Shown here one piece after another: positions 1 to 9,512 of a stretch of DNA of 53,489 bases. A model generated the notes under the pieces. It made no database searches. It saw nothing but the letters and a program-made list of their open reading frames with translations, and was not told where the DNA came from. A program made the position numbers and the translations under genes. The stretch is from Frankiales bacterium (GTDB taxonomy: Bacteria > Actinomycetota > Actinomycetes > Mycobacteriales > Jatrophihabitantaceae), in the NCBI GenBank assembly GCA_025966315.1, contig JAOPUZ010000028.1, forward strand, positions 1 to 53,489, in the 5' to 3' direction. Positions within the stretch are counted from its first letter, which is position 1, and the number at the start of each line of letters is the position of its first letter.

Positions 1-183
1 GTTCTGGTTGTCCCGAACCTGACCATCCCGGTTCTGGCTGTCGCGGTTCTGGCTGTCGCGGTTCTGGTTGTTGTCCCGAACCTGACCATCCCGGTTCTGG
101 CTGTCGCGGTTCTGGTTGTCCCGAACCTGACCATCCCGGTTGCTCTGGCGATCCCGGTTGCTCTGACGGTCACGGTCACGGTT
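1..183 (-). repeat. In-frame tandem repeats encoding the Asn/Arg/Gln-rich tract of Rho
   Basis: Units of about 18-33 bp (gttctggctgtcgcg, cccgaacctgaccatcccg) recur through the first 150 bases and continue off the left edge. Read on the minus strand they encode alternating QNRDS, NRDGQ and QVRDN units in the Rho frame. This is coding low-complexity DNA and not a CRISPR array. Confidence 0.85.
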
Positions 184-846
184 GCGCGAGGCCCGATCGC
201 CTCGATCGCCGCGGTCGGCGTCGTCGCGAGCCGGCGCACGGTCCGTGCGGGTGTCCGAGCCGTCGATGCCGCTCGAGTCGGCGACGGCGTCGGACCGTCC
301 GTTCTGTCCATTCCGCTCGCGGGGCGCCCGCTCACGGTCGATCGTCCCGCTGTCGCGTACGAGGGCCTCGGCTTCGGCGACCGGGCCGGCTGCGTGGCCG
401 TTGCTGCCCGCGACGTCACCACTGGGATCGCCGGTTCCCGGCAGGGTGTCGGCGCGAGCCGCTCCCGCGGCGCGGGTAGCGACCCGACGAGTGCGGGTCT
501 TGGGTTTGGTCTCGTCCGGACCGGCGGAATCGCTGGTCGGTACTGAGTCCGGCGGTGTTGAACCCGACGGCGCTGAGGTGGCCGGCGCGCTGGCGGTCCC
601 GGCGCTGGCGCGGGGCGCTCGGTTGGCGCCCTCGATGGCAGCGATCAGGTCACTCTTGCGGAGCTTGCCCGAAGGGATGCCCATCGAAGAGGCGAGAGTC
701 TGGAGTTCGGGCAGCAACATGCCCGAGAGGGAGCCGGAACGACGCTTGGCTCGAGCGGCTGCCGCTCCGTTGGCGGAGTTGGTGCTGGCGCCGGCTGTCT
801 CGGCGGCGCTGGGCAGGACATCGAGCTGGTCCTGGGTGTCGGTCAC
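1..846 (-). CDS. rho: Transcription termination factor Rho, N-terminal part (cut by window edge)
   Basis: This is the first 282 codons of Rho, the RNA-dependent hexameric helicase that terminates transcription; the RNA-binding and ATPase domains lie beyond the left edge. The frame is read from a GTG at 846 (MTDTQDQLDVL). A Rho_N/SAP-like helical segment lies at about residues 43-72 (ELQTLASSMG, KLRKSDLIAAIE). After it comes a long disordered insert that turns into Asn/Gln/Arg/Asp-rich repeats from about residue 222 (units such as QNRDGQVRDN). Actinobacterial Rho proteins are known for long basic inserts here. The gene follows thrB on the same strand, as in many actinobacteria. The start is supported by the frame and a GGAAGG 13 nt upstream, which is a rather long spacing. 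Confidence 0.85.
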   Translation of the reverse strand, partial: MTDTQDQLDVLPSAAETAGASTNSANGAAAARAKRRSGSLSGMLLPELQTLASSMGIPSGKLRKSDLIAAIEGANRAPRASAGTASAPATSAPSGSTPPDSVPTSDSAGPDETKPKTRTRRVATRAAGAARADTLPGTGDPSGDVAGSNGHAAGPVAEAEALVRDSGTIDRERAPRERNGQNGRSDAVADSSGIDGSDTRTDRAPARDDADRGDRGDRASRNRDRDRQSNRDRQSNRDGQVRDNQNRDSQNRDGQVRDNNQNRDSQNRDSQNRDGQVRDNQN

Positions 847-1196
847 GATGATGTCGGATCCTTCCGAGTGGTCGTACGCCGATCAGAGTCGGACGTACAC
901 CGGTGTTGGCCGGCGGTTCTCGCCGGAACTGATCGGCGAACCGACCAGGAATTGAATGGCCAGCTGATGTCTGTGCGGTGCGAACCCGAGGTAAGAGGTC
1001 TTCTCGGATTCTCGGGCTGAGCACGTGCAGACGCATCGAGCTGTCTTCGTCGCGATAGTCCACGGACGGTGGTCCCGCGAGGAATGCACCAAGACTAGAC
1101 GCAAGGCGCTGATAGCAGCAACACGGGTGTGGCGTGTCATATTCCGGTTGGCTTGGGCGCATCCCGCGGCAGCCGGGCCAGCGGGACACCTGCTAC
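847..1196 (-). promoter_or_regulatory. 350-bp gap between thrB and rho, with possible rho promoter and weak thrB hairpin
   Basis: No gene is seen here. On the minus strand a TTGCTG / TAGTCT pair (about 18-nt spacing, near 1092-1121) could be a promoter for rho, leaving a leader of roughly 240 nt. Close behind the thrB stop is a 6-bp stem TCCCGC/GCGGGA (1162-1167 with 1181-1186) without a T-run, so it is at best a weak terminator. Both are guesses from sequence alone. Confidence 0.3.
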
Positions 1197-2129
1197 TCAC
1201 AGTGCCAGCTCGCCAACGATCAGTTCGGCCCCGTCCGAGACCTCGGAGACCTGAACTTTCCAGCCCGCCGGGGCAGCATCGGCGGCGAGGCTGATCTGCC
1301 GCTCGTCGATCGCGAAGGCCAACACCGTCGATCCGGCGCCGGAAATCACCGCCGGCACGCCGAGCTTTCGCAGCCGACCCATCAGCTCAGCACTTGCTGA
1401 CATGCCGGTCGCACGCTGGGCCTGGTGCAGACGATCTTCGGTCGCGGCCATCAACAGCTCGGGCGAGCCGGTCAGTGCGCACACTAGGAGGGCGGCCCGA
1501 CCGGCGTTGAACGCGGCATCGGCGTGCGACACGGTCTCGGGCAGTGCCGCCCGGGCGGCCTTGGTGCCCGATTGGGTCGTGGGTATGAACAGCACCGGCC
1601 GGATCCCGCGCGGGCGTAATCTCGTCGCCTGAGTAACGCCGTCCTGCTGCCAGGCAATCGTGAAGCCGCCGAGCAGGCAGGCGGCCACATTGTCCGGGTG
1701 ACCCTCCAGTTCGCTGGCCAAGGCAAGCATCCCGGCCGCGTCCAGCCGGGCGGCGCCGTCGACGACCAAGGCCCGCGCCAGGCAGACTCCAGAGACGATG
1801 GCGGCGGCCGACGAGCCCAGTCCGCGGCCGTGCGGGATCCGGTTGTCGCAGCGCAGTCGCAGCCCCGGTGGCTGAACACCGAGGAGCGCGAACGTCGCCC
1901 GCATCGCGGTTATGACCAGATGGGAGTCGTCCAGGGCGACCTGCTGGTCCCCCTCACCGGTGACGATGATCTCCAGGCCGGCGGCCAGCACCTCCGCGGT
2001 AACCTCGTCGTACTGGTTCAGGGCCAGGCCGAAGGCATCGAAGCCCGGGCCGAGGTTCGCGCTCGTCGCCGGGGCACGGACGGTGCGCGGGCCTGATGAG
2101 AAAACGGCGGCCGGGACGGCAGGCGACAC
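1197..2129 (-). CDS. thrB: Homoserine kinase
   Basis: ThrB phosphorylates L-homoserine with ATP, the step before threonine synthase. The 310-residue length fits the family. The GHMP-kinase ATP loop is at residues 99-110 (PHGRGLGSSAAA), and the N-terminal motif ATSANLGPGFDAFG is typical. A GTG start at 2129 overlaps the last base of the thrC TAG stop, so translation is probably coupled to thrC. A longer open frame runs upstream to 3176, but that part is thrC read out of frame. It is the last gene of the argS-lysA-hom-thrC-thrB unit. Confidence 0.95.
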   Translation of the reverse strand: MSPAVPAAVFSSGPRTVRAPATSANLGPGFDAFGLALNQYDEVTAEVLAAGLEIIVTGEGDQQVALDDSHLVITAMRATFALLGVQPPGLRLRCDNRIPHGRGLGSSAAAIVSGVCLARALVVDGAARLDAAGMLALASELEGHPDNVAACLLGGFTIAWQQDGVTQATRLRPRGIRPVLFIPTTQSGTKAARAALPETVSHADAAFNAGRAALLVCALTGSPELLMAATEDRLHQAQRATGMSASAELMGRLRKLGVPAVISGAGSTVLAFAIDERQISLAADAAPAGWKVQVSEVSDGAELIVGELAL

Positions 2130-3220
2130 TAAGCCAGTCCGAGTTCGTGGGCCGCGGCCAGCGCGTCGACCGGGACGGTCACCGGTGCCGGAGCTCCGGC
2201 AATGGCCCACTCCGGATCCTTGAGCCCGTTTCCGGTGACGGTGCACACCACGGTCGAGCCGGCGGGCACCTTGCCCAGTCCGGCCGCTTTGATGAGTCCG
2301 GCCACGCTGGCCGCCGAGGCCGGCTCGACGAAGACCGCTTCGGTGCGAGCCAGCAGCCGGTACGCCTCCAGGATCTGCTTGTCGGTGACCGAATCGATCA
2401 GGCCGCCCGATTCGTCGCGGGCCGACTCGGCCTGGGTCCAGGACGCCGGGTTGCCGATCCGGATCGCGGTGGCAATGGTCATCGGCTTGAGAACCGGCGC
2501 GCCCAGCACGATGGGGGCCGACCCGGCGGCCTGGAAGCCATACATGGCAGGGGTTTTCTCGATCAGACCGTCCCGCGCGTACTCGGTGTAGCCCTTCCAG
2601 TACGCGGTGATGTTGCCGGCGTTGCCCACCGGTATGCAGTGGATGTCCGGGGCCGCGCCCAGCACATCGCAGATTTCGAACGCGGCGGTCTTCTGGCCCT
2701 CGATGCGGTCCGGATTCACCGAGTTGACCAGGGCGACCGGGTAGTCGACGGCCAGCTTTCGGGCCAGTTCTAGACAGTCGTCGAAGTTGCCGTCCACCTG
2801 CAGCAGTCGGGCACCGTGCACCAGTGCCTGCGCCATCTTGCCGAGCGCGATCTTGCCCTGGGGCACGAGCACCGCGCACACCATCCCGGCGCGTACCGCA
2901 TAGGCCGCGGCCGAGGCCGAGGTGTTGCCGGTGGAGGCACAGATGACCGCCTGAGCGCCTGCTTCGGCGGCCTTCGAGATGGCCATCGTCATGCCGCGGT
3001 CCTTGAACGAGCCGGTCGGGTTGGCGCCTTCGACCTTGAGAAACACCTGCGCGTCGACCCGATCGGACAACCCACGAGCCTCGACCAGTGGGGTGCCGCC
3101 TTCGTAAAGCGTGATGACCGGGGTGCTGGCCGAAACCGGTAAGCGATCCCGGTACGCCTCGATCAGGCCGGGCCATGCACTGCCGTCGTAACGTCGTGCC
3201 AGCTTCGTCGCCACCGTCAT
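2129..3220 (-). CDS. thrC: Threonine synthase
   Basis: ThrC is the PLP enzyme that converts O-phosphohomoserine to L-threonine. The 363 residues match the short actinobacterial/plant-like class. The PLP lysine is K73 in [12 protein letters not shown], and the phosphate-binding glycine loop is seen in [12 protein letters not shown]. The ATG at 3220 overlaps the hom TGA by 4 nt (ATGA), with AGGAG just upstream. Both neighbours belong to the same pathway, so the assignment is firm. Confidence 0.97.
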   Translation of the reverse strand: MTVATKLARRYDGSAWPGLIEAYRDRLPVSASTPVITLYEGGTPLVEARGLSDRVDAQVFLKVEGANPTGSFKDRGMTMAISKAAEAGAQAVICASTGNTSASAAAYAVRAGMVCAVLVPQGKIALGKMAQALVHGARLLQVDGNFDDCLELARKLAVDYPVALVNSVNPDRIEGQKTAAFEICDVLGAAPDIHCIPVGNAGNITAYWKGYTEYARDGLIEKTPAMYGFQAAGSAPIVLGAPVLKPMTIATAIRIGNPASWTQAESARDESGGLIDSVTDKQILEAYRLLARTEAVFVEPASAASVAGLIKAAGLGKVPAGSTVVCTVTGNGLKDPEWAIAGAPAPVTVPVDALAAAHELGLA

Positions 3221-4548
3221 TCTCCTGTCAGGCCTTCCACTCGCATTACGCTGCCCGCGCGCCGGATGAAGTCCCGGCCGGACAGCGACTCCACCGTGGC
3301 CGCCAGGGCTGAATCGGGCGCGGCATGGGTCACCAGGACCAGCGTGGCGTCGGCGCCCCGGCCTTCCTGTCGGACGGTCTGGATGCTGACGCCGTTCTCG
3401 GCGAAGGCACCAGCCACGGCGGCCAGCACGCCCGGGCGATCGGCGACGTCCAGGGCTACGTGGTACCGCGTGATGACGTCACCGATCGGGGTGATCGGCA
3501 GGTCAGCGTACGCGCTTTCACCCGCGCCCCGGCTGCCGCTGACCCGGTTTCGGGCCACCGCGACCAGATCGCCCAGCACTGCGCTGGCCGTCGGTTCGCC
3601 GCCGGCGCCGCGTCCGTAGAACATCAACGACCCCGCCGCGGCCGCTTCGACGAACACCGCGTTGTACGCATCCCCCACGCCGGCCAGCGGGTGGCTGTTC
3701 GGGATCATCGCCGGGTGGACCCGGACCGAGACCGTGGGCGCGGCCTCAGTACCGGCGCGCTCGCAGATCGCCAGTAGCTTCACGGTGCAGTTCATCGCTG
3801 CCGCGCTGGCTACGTCGGCTGCGGTGACCTCGCTGATCCCTTCGCGGTAGACATCGGCCGCGGTCACCGGGGTGTGGAACGCGAGCCCGGCCAGGATGGC
3901 GGCCTTGGCCGCCGCGTCGTAGCCGTCCACGTCGGCCGTCGGGTCGGCCTCGGCGTAACCGAGCGCGGTCGCCTCGGCGAGCGCCTCGGAGAATCCGGCG
4001 CCGGTGGCGGTCATCTGGGACAGGATGAAGTTCGTAGTTCCGTTGACGATCCCCATCACGCGGTTGATCCGGTCGCCGGCCAGTGATTCTCGCAACGGCC
4101 GTAGCAGAGGGATCGCACCGGCCACCGACGCCTCGTAGTACAGGTCGGCGCCGTTGGCCGAGGCTGCCGCGTGCAGCGTCGAACCGTCCTCGGCGAGCAA
4201 GGCCTTGTTCGCGCTGACCACGCTCTTGCCCGCTTTCAGCGCCGACAGCAACAACGTGCGGGCGGGTTCGATGCCGCCGATGACCTCGATGACCAGGTCG
4301 ATGTCCGCCCGTTCGACAAGGGCCTGGGCATCGGTGGTCAGGAGTTCGGCCGGGACATCGGGATGACGGTTCGGTCGCCGGACGGCGATGCCGGCCAGTT
4401 CGAGCGGCGCGCCCACCCGGGCGGCCAGGTCGTCGTGCTGCTCGATGAGAAGCCGGGCCACCGCCGAGCCGACGACACCACAACCCAGCAGGGCGACCTT
4501 CAACGGCGGCCGGTCCAAGACGCCGCCCGGTTCGTTGGCCCGGCTCAT
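3217..4548 (-). CDS. hom: Homoserine dehydrogenase with C-terminal ACT domain
   Basis: Hom reduces aspartate semialdehyde to homoserine with NAD(P)H, the branch point toward threonine and methionine. The NAD-binding loop GCGVVG is at residues 22-27, the substrate-domain motif [10 protein letters not shown] follows, and an ACT domain lies at about residues 360-435 ([13 protein letters not shown]). The ACT domain suggests feedback control, as known for the actinobacterial enzyme. It overlaps lysA by 4 nt (ATGA) on its upstream side and thrC by 4 nt downstream. Confidence 0.97.
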   Translation of the reverse strand: MSRANEPGGVLDRPPLKVALLGCGVVGSAVARLLIEQHDDLAARVGAPLELAGIAVRRPNRHPDVPAELLTTDAQALVERADIDLVIEVIGGIEPARTLLLSALKAGKSVVSANKALLAEDGSTLHAAASANGADLYYEASVAGAIPLLRPLRESLAGDRINRVMGIVNGTTNFILSQMTATGAGFSEALAEATALGYAEADPTADVDGYDAAAKAAILAGLAFHTPVTAADVYREGISEVTAADVASAAAMNCTVKLLAICERAGTEAAPTVSVRVHPAMIPNSHPLAGVGDAYNAVFVEAAAAGSLMFYGRGAGGEPTASAVLGDLVAVARNRVSGSRGAGESAYADLPITPIGDVITRYHVALDVADRPGVLAAVAGAFAENGVSIQTVRQEGRGADATLVLVTHAAPDSALAATVESLSGRDFIRRAGSVMRVEGLTGE

Positions 4549-6041
4549 CGGCCGGCTCCGGCGCGGGACGAACCGTCGACCCGGATGGTCGATTCGGTCG
4601 GCAAGGCCGCAGCTTCCGTGCCGGTCTGCCAGCCGACGTCGGTAGCCATGACCTCGTCCATGCTCTCGCGGCGAACGATGACCTCGGCCTGGCCGCCGGC
4701 GATCGCGACCACCGGCGGTCGTGGCACCCGATTGTAATTGCTCGCCATCGCGTAGCAGTACGCGCCGGTGGCCGCAACCGCGAGCAGATCGCCCGGAGCC
4801 ACATCAGCGGGTAACCAACAGTCGCGAACCACGATGTCTCCGCTCTCACAATGCTTTCCGACCACGCGAGACAGTACCGGTTCGGTGTCCGATTGCCGGT
4901 TGGCCAGGACCACGGTGTAATCCGCGTCGTACAACGCGGTGCGGATGTTGTCGCTCATCCCGCCGTCCACGGAGACGTAGTTGCGCCGCATCCCGCCGTC
5001 GAGGCTGATGGTCTTGACCGTGCCGACCTCGTACAAGGTCAGCATTGACGGGCCGATCACCGCCCGTCCGGGCTCGACCGCGAGACGCGGTACGGCGATA
5101 CCGGCCGCGGCGCATTCCTGTTTGACGATGGCTCGCAGTCGCCGGGCGACCTCGGCCGGCTCTTGCGGGTCATCGGATTCGACGTAAGCGATTCCCAGTC
5201 CCCCGCCCAGATCGATCTCGGGTAGTTGCAGCCCGTACCGGTCCCGGATCTCGACCAGCAGTCCCACCACCCGGTGGGCCGCAACCTCGAAGCCGGACGT
5301 GTCGAAGATCTGCGAGCCGATGTGGGAGTGCACACCCACCAGTTCCAGCGACGACTTCGACAGCGCGGTCTCGATCGCGGCCAGCGCGTCACCGTTCGAC
5401 AGCGAGAATCCGAACTTCTGGTCCTCGTGCGCAGTCGCGATGAATTCGTGGGTGTGCGCTTCTACCCCGACCGTGACCCTGATCAACACCCGCTGGCGGA
5501 CGCCGGCCACCGCCGCGATCTCGGCCAACCGATCGATCTCGACCGCGGAATCGAGCACCACCCGGCCCACTCCCGCGGTGACCGCGGCGTGCAACTCCGA
5601 ACGTGATTTGTTGTTGCCGTGCAAGGCAATCCGGGCGGGATCGACGCCGGCGCGCAGTGCTACCGCCAGCTCGCCCGAGGTGCATACGTCGATGCCCAAT
5701 CCTTGTTCACTGACGATTCTGGCCACGGCCGTGCACAGGAAGGCCTTGCCGGCATAGAAGACATCAGCGCCGGCAAAGGCTTGCACATAACCGGCGGCCC
5801 GCTGGCGCAGGTCCTCGGTGTCCAGGGCGAACAACGGCGTGCCGAACCGCGCGGCCAAGTCGGTCACCGGCACGCCGGCCACCGTCACGACGCCGCCAGT
5901 CCGGCTCGCATTGGCCGACCAGATCCTGGCGTCCAGGGCACCGTGGAACGCGGCCGCCGCCGTTGCCGTTGCCCCGGACGTGACCGGCGCCGCGAGTTGA
6001 TCGGCGTGCCTCGGTCCGGCCGGGTGGGCAGAGCGACTCAT
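4545..6041 (-). CDS. lysA: Diaminopimelate decarboxylase
   Basis: LysA is the PLP enzyme that decarboxylates meso-diaminopimelate to L-lysine. The 498 residues include an N-terminal extension of about 45 residues before the alanine-racemase-type barrel. The PLP lysine is K99 (VFYAGKAF). HSHIGSQ, the glycine-rich LGGGLG and the active-site CESGD are present. ATG at 6041 has AGGA about 8 nt upstream. argS ends 39 nt upstream and hom overlaps downstream, so it is mid-operon. Confidence 0.96.
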   Translation of the reverse strand: MSRSAHPAGPRHADQLAAPVTSGATATAAAAFHGALDARIWSANASRTGGVVTVAGVPVTDLAARFGTPLFALDTEDLRQRAAGYVQAFAGADVFYAGKAFLCTAVARIVSEQGLGIDVCTSGELAVALRAGVDPARIALHGNNKSRSELHAAVTAGVGRVVLDSAVEIDRLAEIAAVAGVRQRVLIRVTVGVEAHTHEFIATAHEDQKFGFSLSNGDALAAIETALSKSSLELVGVHSHIGSQIFDTSGFEVAAHRVVGLLVEIRDRYGLQLPEIDLGGGLGIAYVESDDPQEPAEVARRLRAIVKQECAAAGIAVPRLAVEPGRAVIGPSMLTLYEVGTVKTISLDGGMRRNYVSVDGGMSDNIRTALYDADYTVVLANRQSDTEPVLSRVVGKHCESGDIVVRDCWLPADVAPGDLLAVAATGAYCYAMASNYNRVPRPPVVAIAGGQAEVIVRRESMDEVMATDVGWQTGTEAAALPTESTIRVDGSSRAGAGR

Positions 6042-6080
6042 CGTGGTCCTGTCTGGTCAGGGAAAGGGCGGCCGGAGCCG

Positions 6081-7808
6081 TTACATCCGTTCGGGCGCGG
6101 ACACGCCGAGCAGGCCGAGGCCGTTGGAAAGCACCACCCGAGTGGCTTCGCAGAGCCACAGCCGGGCGTGGGTCAGGTCGGTGGCCGGCTCGTCGCCCAT
6201 CGGCAATACCCGGCAGGCGTCGTAGAACCGGTGATAAATACCCGCCAGCTCCTCGAGATAGCGCGCGACCCGGTGGGGGTGCCGCAGGTTCGCCGCCGAC
6301 GCGACGACCCGCGGGAATTCGGCGAGCGCGCCAAGCAGGTCAGCTTCGCGCTCATGGTTCAGCAGCGCGAGATTCGGTTCGGGCGCGCGGACAATTCCCA
6401 GCTCGGCCGCATTGCGCTGCAGCGAGGACAATCGTGCGTGCGCGTACTGGACATAGAACACGGGATTATCGGGGCTGCGCCGCGTGATGAGGCCCAGATC
6501 CAGGGTGAGCGGCGAGTCCGCCGGATACCGGCTCAGCGAATAGCGGACTGCGTCCACGCCCGCCGCGGCGACGAAGTCGGTCAGCGTGACGATATCGCCG
6601 GCCCGCTTGGACAGCCGGACTTCGGCACCGTCCCGCATGATCTTGACCAGCTGACCGATCAACACCTCGATGTTGGATTCCGGGTCGTCGCCGGCGCAGG
6701 CCGCTACCGTGCGCAGCCGCCCGACGTAACCGTGATGGTCGGCACCCAGTAGATAGATGCAGACGTCGAAACCGCGATTGCGCTTGTCAACGTAGTACGC
6801 GGTGTCGGAGGCGAAGTACGTCAGCTCACCGTCGCTCTTTATCAGCACCCGATCCTTGTCGTCGCCGAAATCGGTCGTCCGCAGCCACAGCGCGCCGTCC
6901 TCGGTGAACGTGTGCCCCTGTTCCTTCAGCGTGTTCAGGCCGCGCTCGACCGCACCGGAGGAATGCAGGTACCGCTCGGAATACCAGACGTCGAAATGGG
7001 TGCCAAAGTCGTCCAAGACCTGCTGTTGTTGCGCCAACTGCACGCGGTAGCCGCCCTCGCGGAAGGCGAGCAGCTGGTCCTGCGGGTTCAACCGGGTGAT
7101 CTCCGGCTCGGCGGCCACGACCTGCGCCGCCAAATCGGCGATGTACTCGCCGTGGTAGCCGTTGGCCGGTACCGGCTCGCCGGACGCGGCCGCCTGCAAG
7201 GACGCGGCGAACAAGTCCATCTGGACACCGCGGTCGTTGATGTAGAACTCCCGGGTCACCTGCGCCCCGGCCGCGGTCAGTACTCGTCCGATGGCATCGC
7301 CCACTGCGGCCCAGCGGGTGTGACCCAGATGCAACGGCCCGGTCGGGTTGGCCGAGATGAACTCGAGGTTGATGTTCTGCCCGGCGAGGGTGCTCGAGGT
7401 TCCGTAGGCCCGGCCTTGTTCGACCACCGAGCGGGCAATGACCCCCAGCGAGTCGGCCGCCAGGGTGAGGTTCAGGAAACCGGGGCCGGCCACGTCGACG
7501 GATGCGATGCCGTCCGCCTCGATGAGGGCTTTGGCAATGGCATCGGCAATCGCTCGCGGCGGCTTGCCCGCGGACTTGGCCAGCCGCAACGCTATGTTGC
7601 TGGTGTAGTCGCCGTGCTCACGGCTTTTCGGGCGTTCGACGACTACCGCGTCATCCGTCAACTCGGCCACAAAGTCGCCGGCGGCGACGGCACGGTGCAC
7701 GGCGTCCCGGATCAGGACAACGACGTCATCAGGGGTCACCGGGCCAATGCTAGTGGCGTCGCCGGTCGTCTTTTTCGCCCTCCCGCCTGAGTTCATGCGG
7801 CGATGCAC
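6081..7808 (-). CDS. argS: Arginyl-tRNA synthetase
   Basis: ArgS charges tRNA-Arg with arginine (class I synthetase). The class I signature appears as SANPTGPLHLGHTR, with the family-typical INDRG after it and a C-terminal anticodon-binding DALR domain with SSLQRNAAELG. I chose the GTG at 7808, giving 575 residues, because AGGAG (7817-7821) lies 8 nt upstream. ATG 7796 and GTG 7739 are also in frame but have no close ribosome site. It is the first gene of the lysine/threonine operon and diverges from the DUF3105 gene. Confidence 0.95.
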   Translation of the reverse strand: MHRRMNSGGRAKKTTGDATSIGPVTPDDVVVLIRDAVHRAVAAGDFVAELTDDAVVVERPKSREHGDYTSNIALRLAKSAGKPPRAIADAIAKALIEADGIASVDVAGPGFLNLTLAADSLGVIARSVVEQGRAYGTSSTLAGQNINLEFISANPTGPLHLGHTRWAAVGDAIGRVLTAAGAQVTREFYINDRGVQMDLFAASLQAAASGEPVPANGYHGEYIADLAAQVVAAEPEITRLNPQDQLLAFREGGYRVQLAQQQQVLDDFGTHFDVWYSERYLHSSGAVERGLNTLKEQGHTFTEDGALWLRTTDFGDDKDRVLIKSDGELTYFASDTAYYVDKRNRGFDVCIYLLGADHHGYVGRLRTVAACAGDDPESNIEVLIGQLVKIMRDGAEVRLSKRAGDIVTLTDFVAAAGVDAVRYSLSRYPADSPLTLDLGLITRRSPDNPVFYVQYAHARLSSLQRNAAELGIVRAPEPNLALLNHEREADLLGALAEFPRVVASAANLRHPHRVARYLEELAGIYHRFYDACRVLPMGDEPATDLTHARLWLCEATRVVLSNGLGLLGVSAPERM

Positions 7809-7873
7809 AGGATGCGCTCCTAGACTCGGTGCTCGACTACGCTGATCGGCACGACCCAGACGAAAGCGACCTG

Positions 7874-8635
7874 ATGACCAAACCGACCAAGCCCGGTGCT
7901 CGTGGCAACGCCAAACCTGCCAACAAGGCGACCGGCACACCGGCCGGGGGGCCCAGCAAGTCGGGCGGCGCCAGCACGGCGGCGGAGCGGGCCGAACGAG
8001 CCCGCGCAAACCGGGTCCAGTCGAAGAAGATCGTCAACAAGCGCCAGACCCCGTGGGGCCTGATCATCGCCACGGTGCTGGTCGTCGTACTGGCGGTCGG
8101 CGTCATCGGCTACGCGGTGTCGCTCGGCCACAAGAAGAAGGTGGCGGCCGATCCGGCCAAGATTGCCGGCATCCAGCACTACACCGGGTTGACCCGCAAT
8201 CACGTCACCACCGTGGTGACGTACCCGCAATCCCCGCCGGTCGGTGGGGACCACTCGCCGATCTGGGCCGACTGCACCGGCACGGTCTACCCCGCGCAGA
8301 TCGCCAACGAGAACGCCGTGCACACGCTGGAACACGGGGCCATCTGGATCACCTACAAGCCCGGCTTGGCCGCCGACCAGCTGGACATCCTGACCAAGCT
8401 GGTCTCGGGCAACCAGTTCATGCTGCTCACTCCGTACGCCGGGCTGAAGACCAATGTGTCGTTGCAGGCCTGGGGTTATCAGCTGTTCGTCGACTCGGCC
8501 AGCGATCCCCGGATCGCCACGTTCATCGAGGATCTGAAGCTCAGTCAGTCCAATACACCGGAGCTGGGGGCCAGCTGCGACAACCCCACGTTCAAGTCGA
8601 CCCCCAGCACACCGGGTCATCCGACGGAGCAGTAG
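7874..8635 (+). CDS. DUF3105 membrane-anchored protein
   Basis: This 253-residue protein has a basic, Ala/Gly-rich N-terminus (about 60 residues), one membrane helix at about residues 62-82 (GLIIATVLVVVLAVGVIGY) and an extracytoplasmic DUF3105 domain. The domain shows the typical PPVGGDHSPIWADC and HTLEHGAIWITY stretches, with His and Cys residues that could bind a metal; its function is not known. The ATG at 7874 is preferred over an upstream GTG at 7829. It is followed 4 nt later by a DUF305 gene, a pairing common in actinobacteria that suggests joint function at the cell envelope. Confidence 0.85.
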   Translation: MTKPTKPGARGNAKPANKATGTPAGGPSKSGGASTAAERAERARANRVQSKKIVNKRQTPWGLIIATVLVVVLAVGVIGYAVSLGHKKKVAADPAKIAGIQHYTGLTRNHVTTVVTYPQSPPVGGDHSPIWADCTGTVYPAQIANENAVHTLEHGAIWITYKPGLAADQLDILTKLVSGNQFMLLTPYAGLKTNVSLQAWGYQLFVDSASDPRIATFIEDLKLSQSNTPELGASCDNPTFKSTPSTPGHPTEQ

Positions 8636-8639
8636 CCAC

Positions 8640-9332
8640 ATGACTGCCGTGACTTCGTCGCCGCCAGTGCCGGACGACTCGACGCCGACACCGCCGCATC
8701 GTGGAATGCGTCGCATCCTCGCGGCGCTGGTCATCGTGGCCGCACTGGTGATCGCGGCCGGAGCGGGTTATCTGGTCGGGCATCGTGACAACACGACGAA
8801 CACCCCGGACGCGTCGTCGGTGGACGCCGGCTTCGCCTGGGACATGACCGTGCACCATCGGCAGGCCGTCAGCATGGCCGGCTACACCCGCGATCACACC
8901 ACCGATCCGTTGATCAAATCGCTGGCCTATGACATCGAAACCAGTCAGTTCAACCAGGTCGGCCAGATGCAGGGCTGGCTAGACGCCTGGGGCCTTCCGG
9001 TGTCCAATCCCAATCCCGTGATGCAGTGGATGGCGGCATCGGGACACGATCACGTCGGCTCGGATGGCTTGATGCCCGGCATTGCCACCCAGGCCCAGAT
9101 GGACCAGCTGCAGTCGGCGAGCGGCAAGGCGCTCGACGTGCTCTTCCTGCAACTGATGCTGCACCATCACCAGGGCGGGTTACCGATGGCCCAGTGGGCC
9201 GCTACGCACGCCAGCGAGAGCTATGTACGCAACGCCGCGCAGAAGATGGCGGACTCGCAGAGTGGCGAGATCGTCCAGCTGGAACAGCTACTGCGCGAAC
9301 GTGGCGCCAGCCCGTTGCCGCCGCCGGACTAG
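8640..9332 (+). CDS. DUF305 family exported protein
   Basis: The 230-residue protein has a membrane anchor at about residues 24-46 (ILAALVIVAALVIAAGAGYL) followed by a ferritin-like DUF305 domain. The His-rich motifs DMTVHHRQAV and LQLMLHHHQGG are diagnostic. Members are thought to bind metal (often copper) outside the membrane; substrate here is unknown. It begins 4 nt after the DUF3105 stop, so the two are probably one transcript. Confidence 0.88.
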   Translation: MTAVTSSPPVPDDSTPTPPHRGMRRILAALVIVAALVIAAGAGYLVGHRDNTTNTPDASSVDAGFAWDMTVHHRQAVSMAGYTRDHTTDPLIKSLAYDIETSQFNQVGQMQGWLDAWGLPVSNPNPVMQWMAASGHDHVGSDGLMPGIATQAQMDQLQSASGKALDVLFLQLMLHHHQGGLPMAQWAATHASESYVRNAAQKMADSQSGEIVQLEQLLRERGASPLPPPD

Positions 9333-9405
9333 TTAGCCGGCTGATAAGCTGACCGCCGGTCGCATGCCGGGCCGAAGCAACAATCGCGTGGCTGAACATG
9401 GTTCG

Positions 9406-9480
9406 GCCCCCGTAGCTCAGGGGATAGAGCACCGCCCTCCGGAGGCGGTGGCGCAGGTTCGAATCCTGCCGGGGGCACCA
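9406..9480 (+). tRNA. tRNA-Arg (anticodon CCG)
   Basis: A full cloverleaf can be folded. The acceptor is GCCCCCG/CGGGGGC, the D stem GCTC/GAGC and the anticodon stem CCGCC/GGCGG, with loop CTCCGGA (anticodon CCG, reads CGG). The T arm is GCAGG-TTCGAAT-CCTGC, and an encoded ACCA end follows. Its 3' 46 bases are duplicated at 16303-16348, marking it as the integration target of the island that follows. Confidence 0.97.
9433..9478 (+). repeat. Left attachment-site repeat (3' part of tRNA-Arg)
   Basis: These 46 bases, from the anticodon stem to the second-last C of the tRNA, are identical to 16303-16348 (offset 6870). This is the classic signature of tyrosine-recombinase integration into a tRNA 3' end that restores the gene. 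Confidence 0.92.
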
Positions 9481-9482
9481 CG

Positions 9483-9512
9483 CTGCAGGTCCCGTATTTT
9501 CGGGACCTGCAG
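9483..9512 (+). terminator. Rho-independent terminator after tRNA-Arg
   Basis: A perfect 12-bp stem, CTGCAGGTCCCG / CGGGACCTGCAG, closes a TATTTT loop and is followed by TTGTTT. It starts 2 bases after the tRNA and lies on the island side of the attachment repeat. Confidence 0.85.

Noticed and set aside
1-183. Regular repeats at the left edge suggesting a CRISPR array
   Set aside because: Repeats are short, unequal, have no unique spacers and are in frame with Rho; they encode its low-complexity tract.
2130-3176. Long N-terminal extension of the thrB frame
   Set aside because: It lies over thrC in another frame, is Arg/Gly-rich nonsense and has no support; the thrB start is at 2129.
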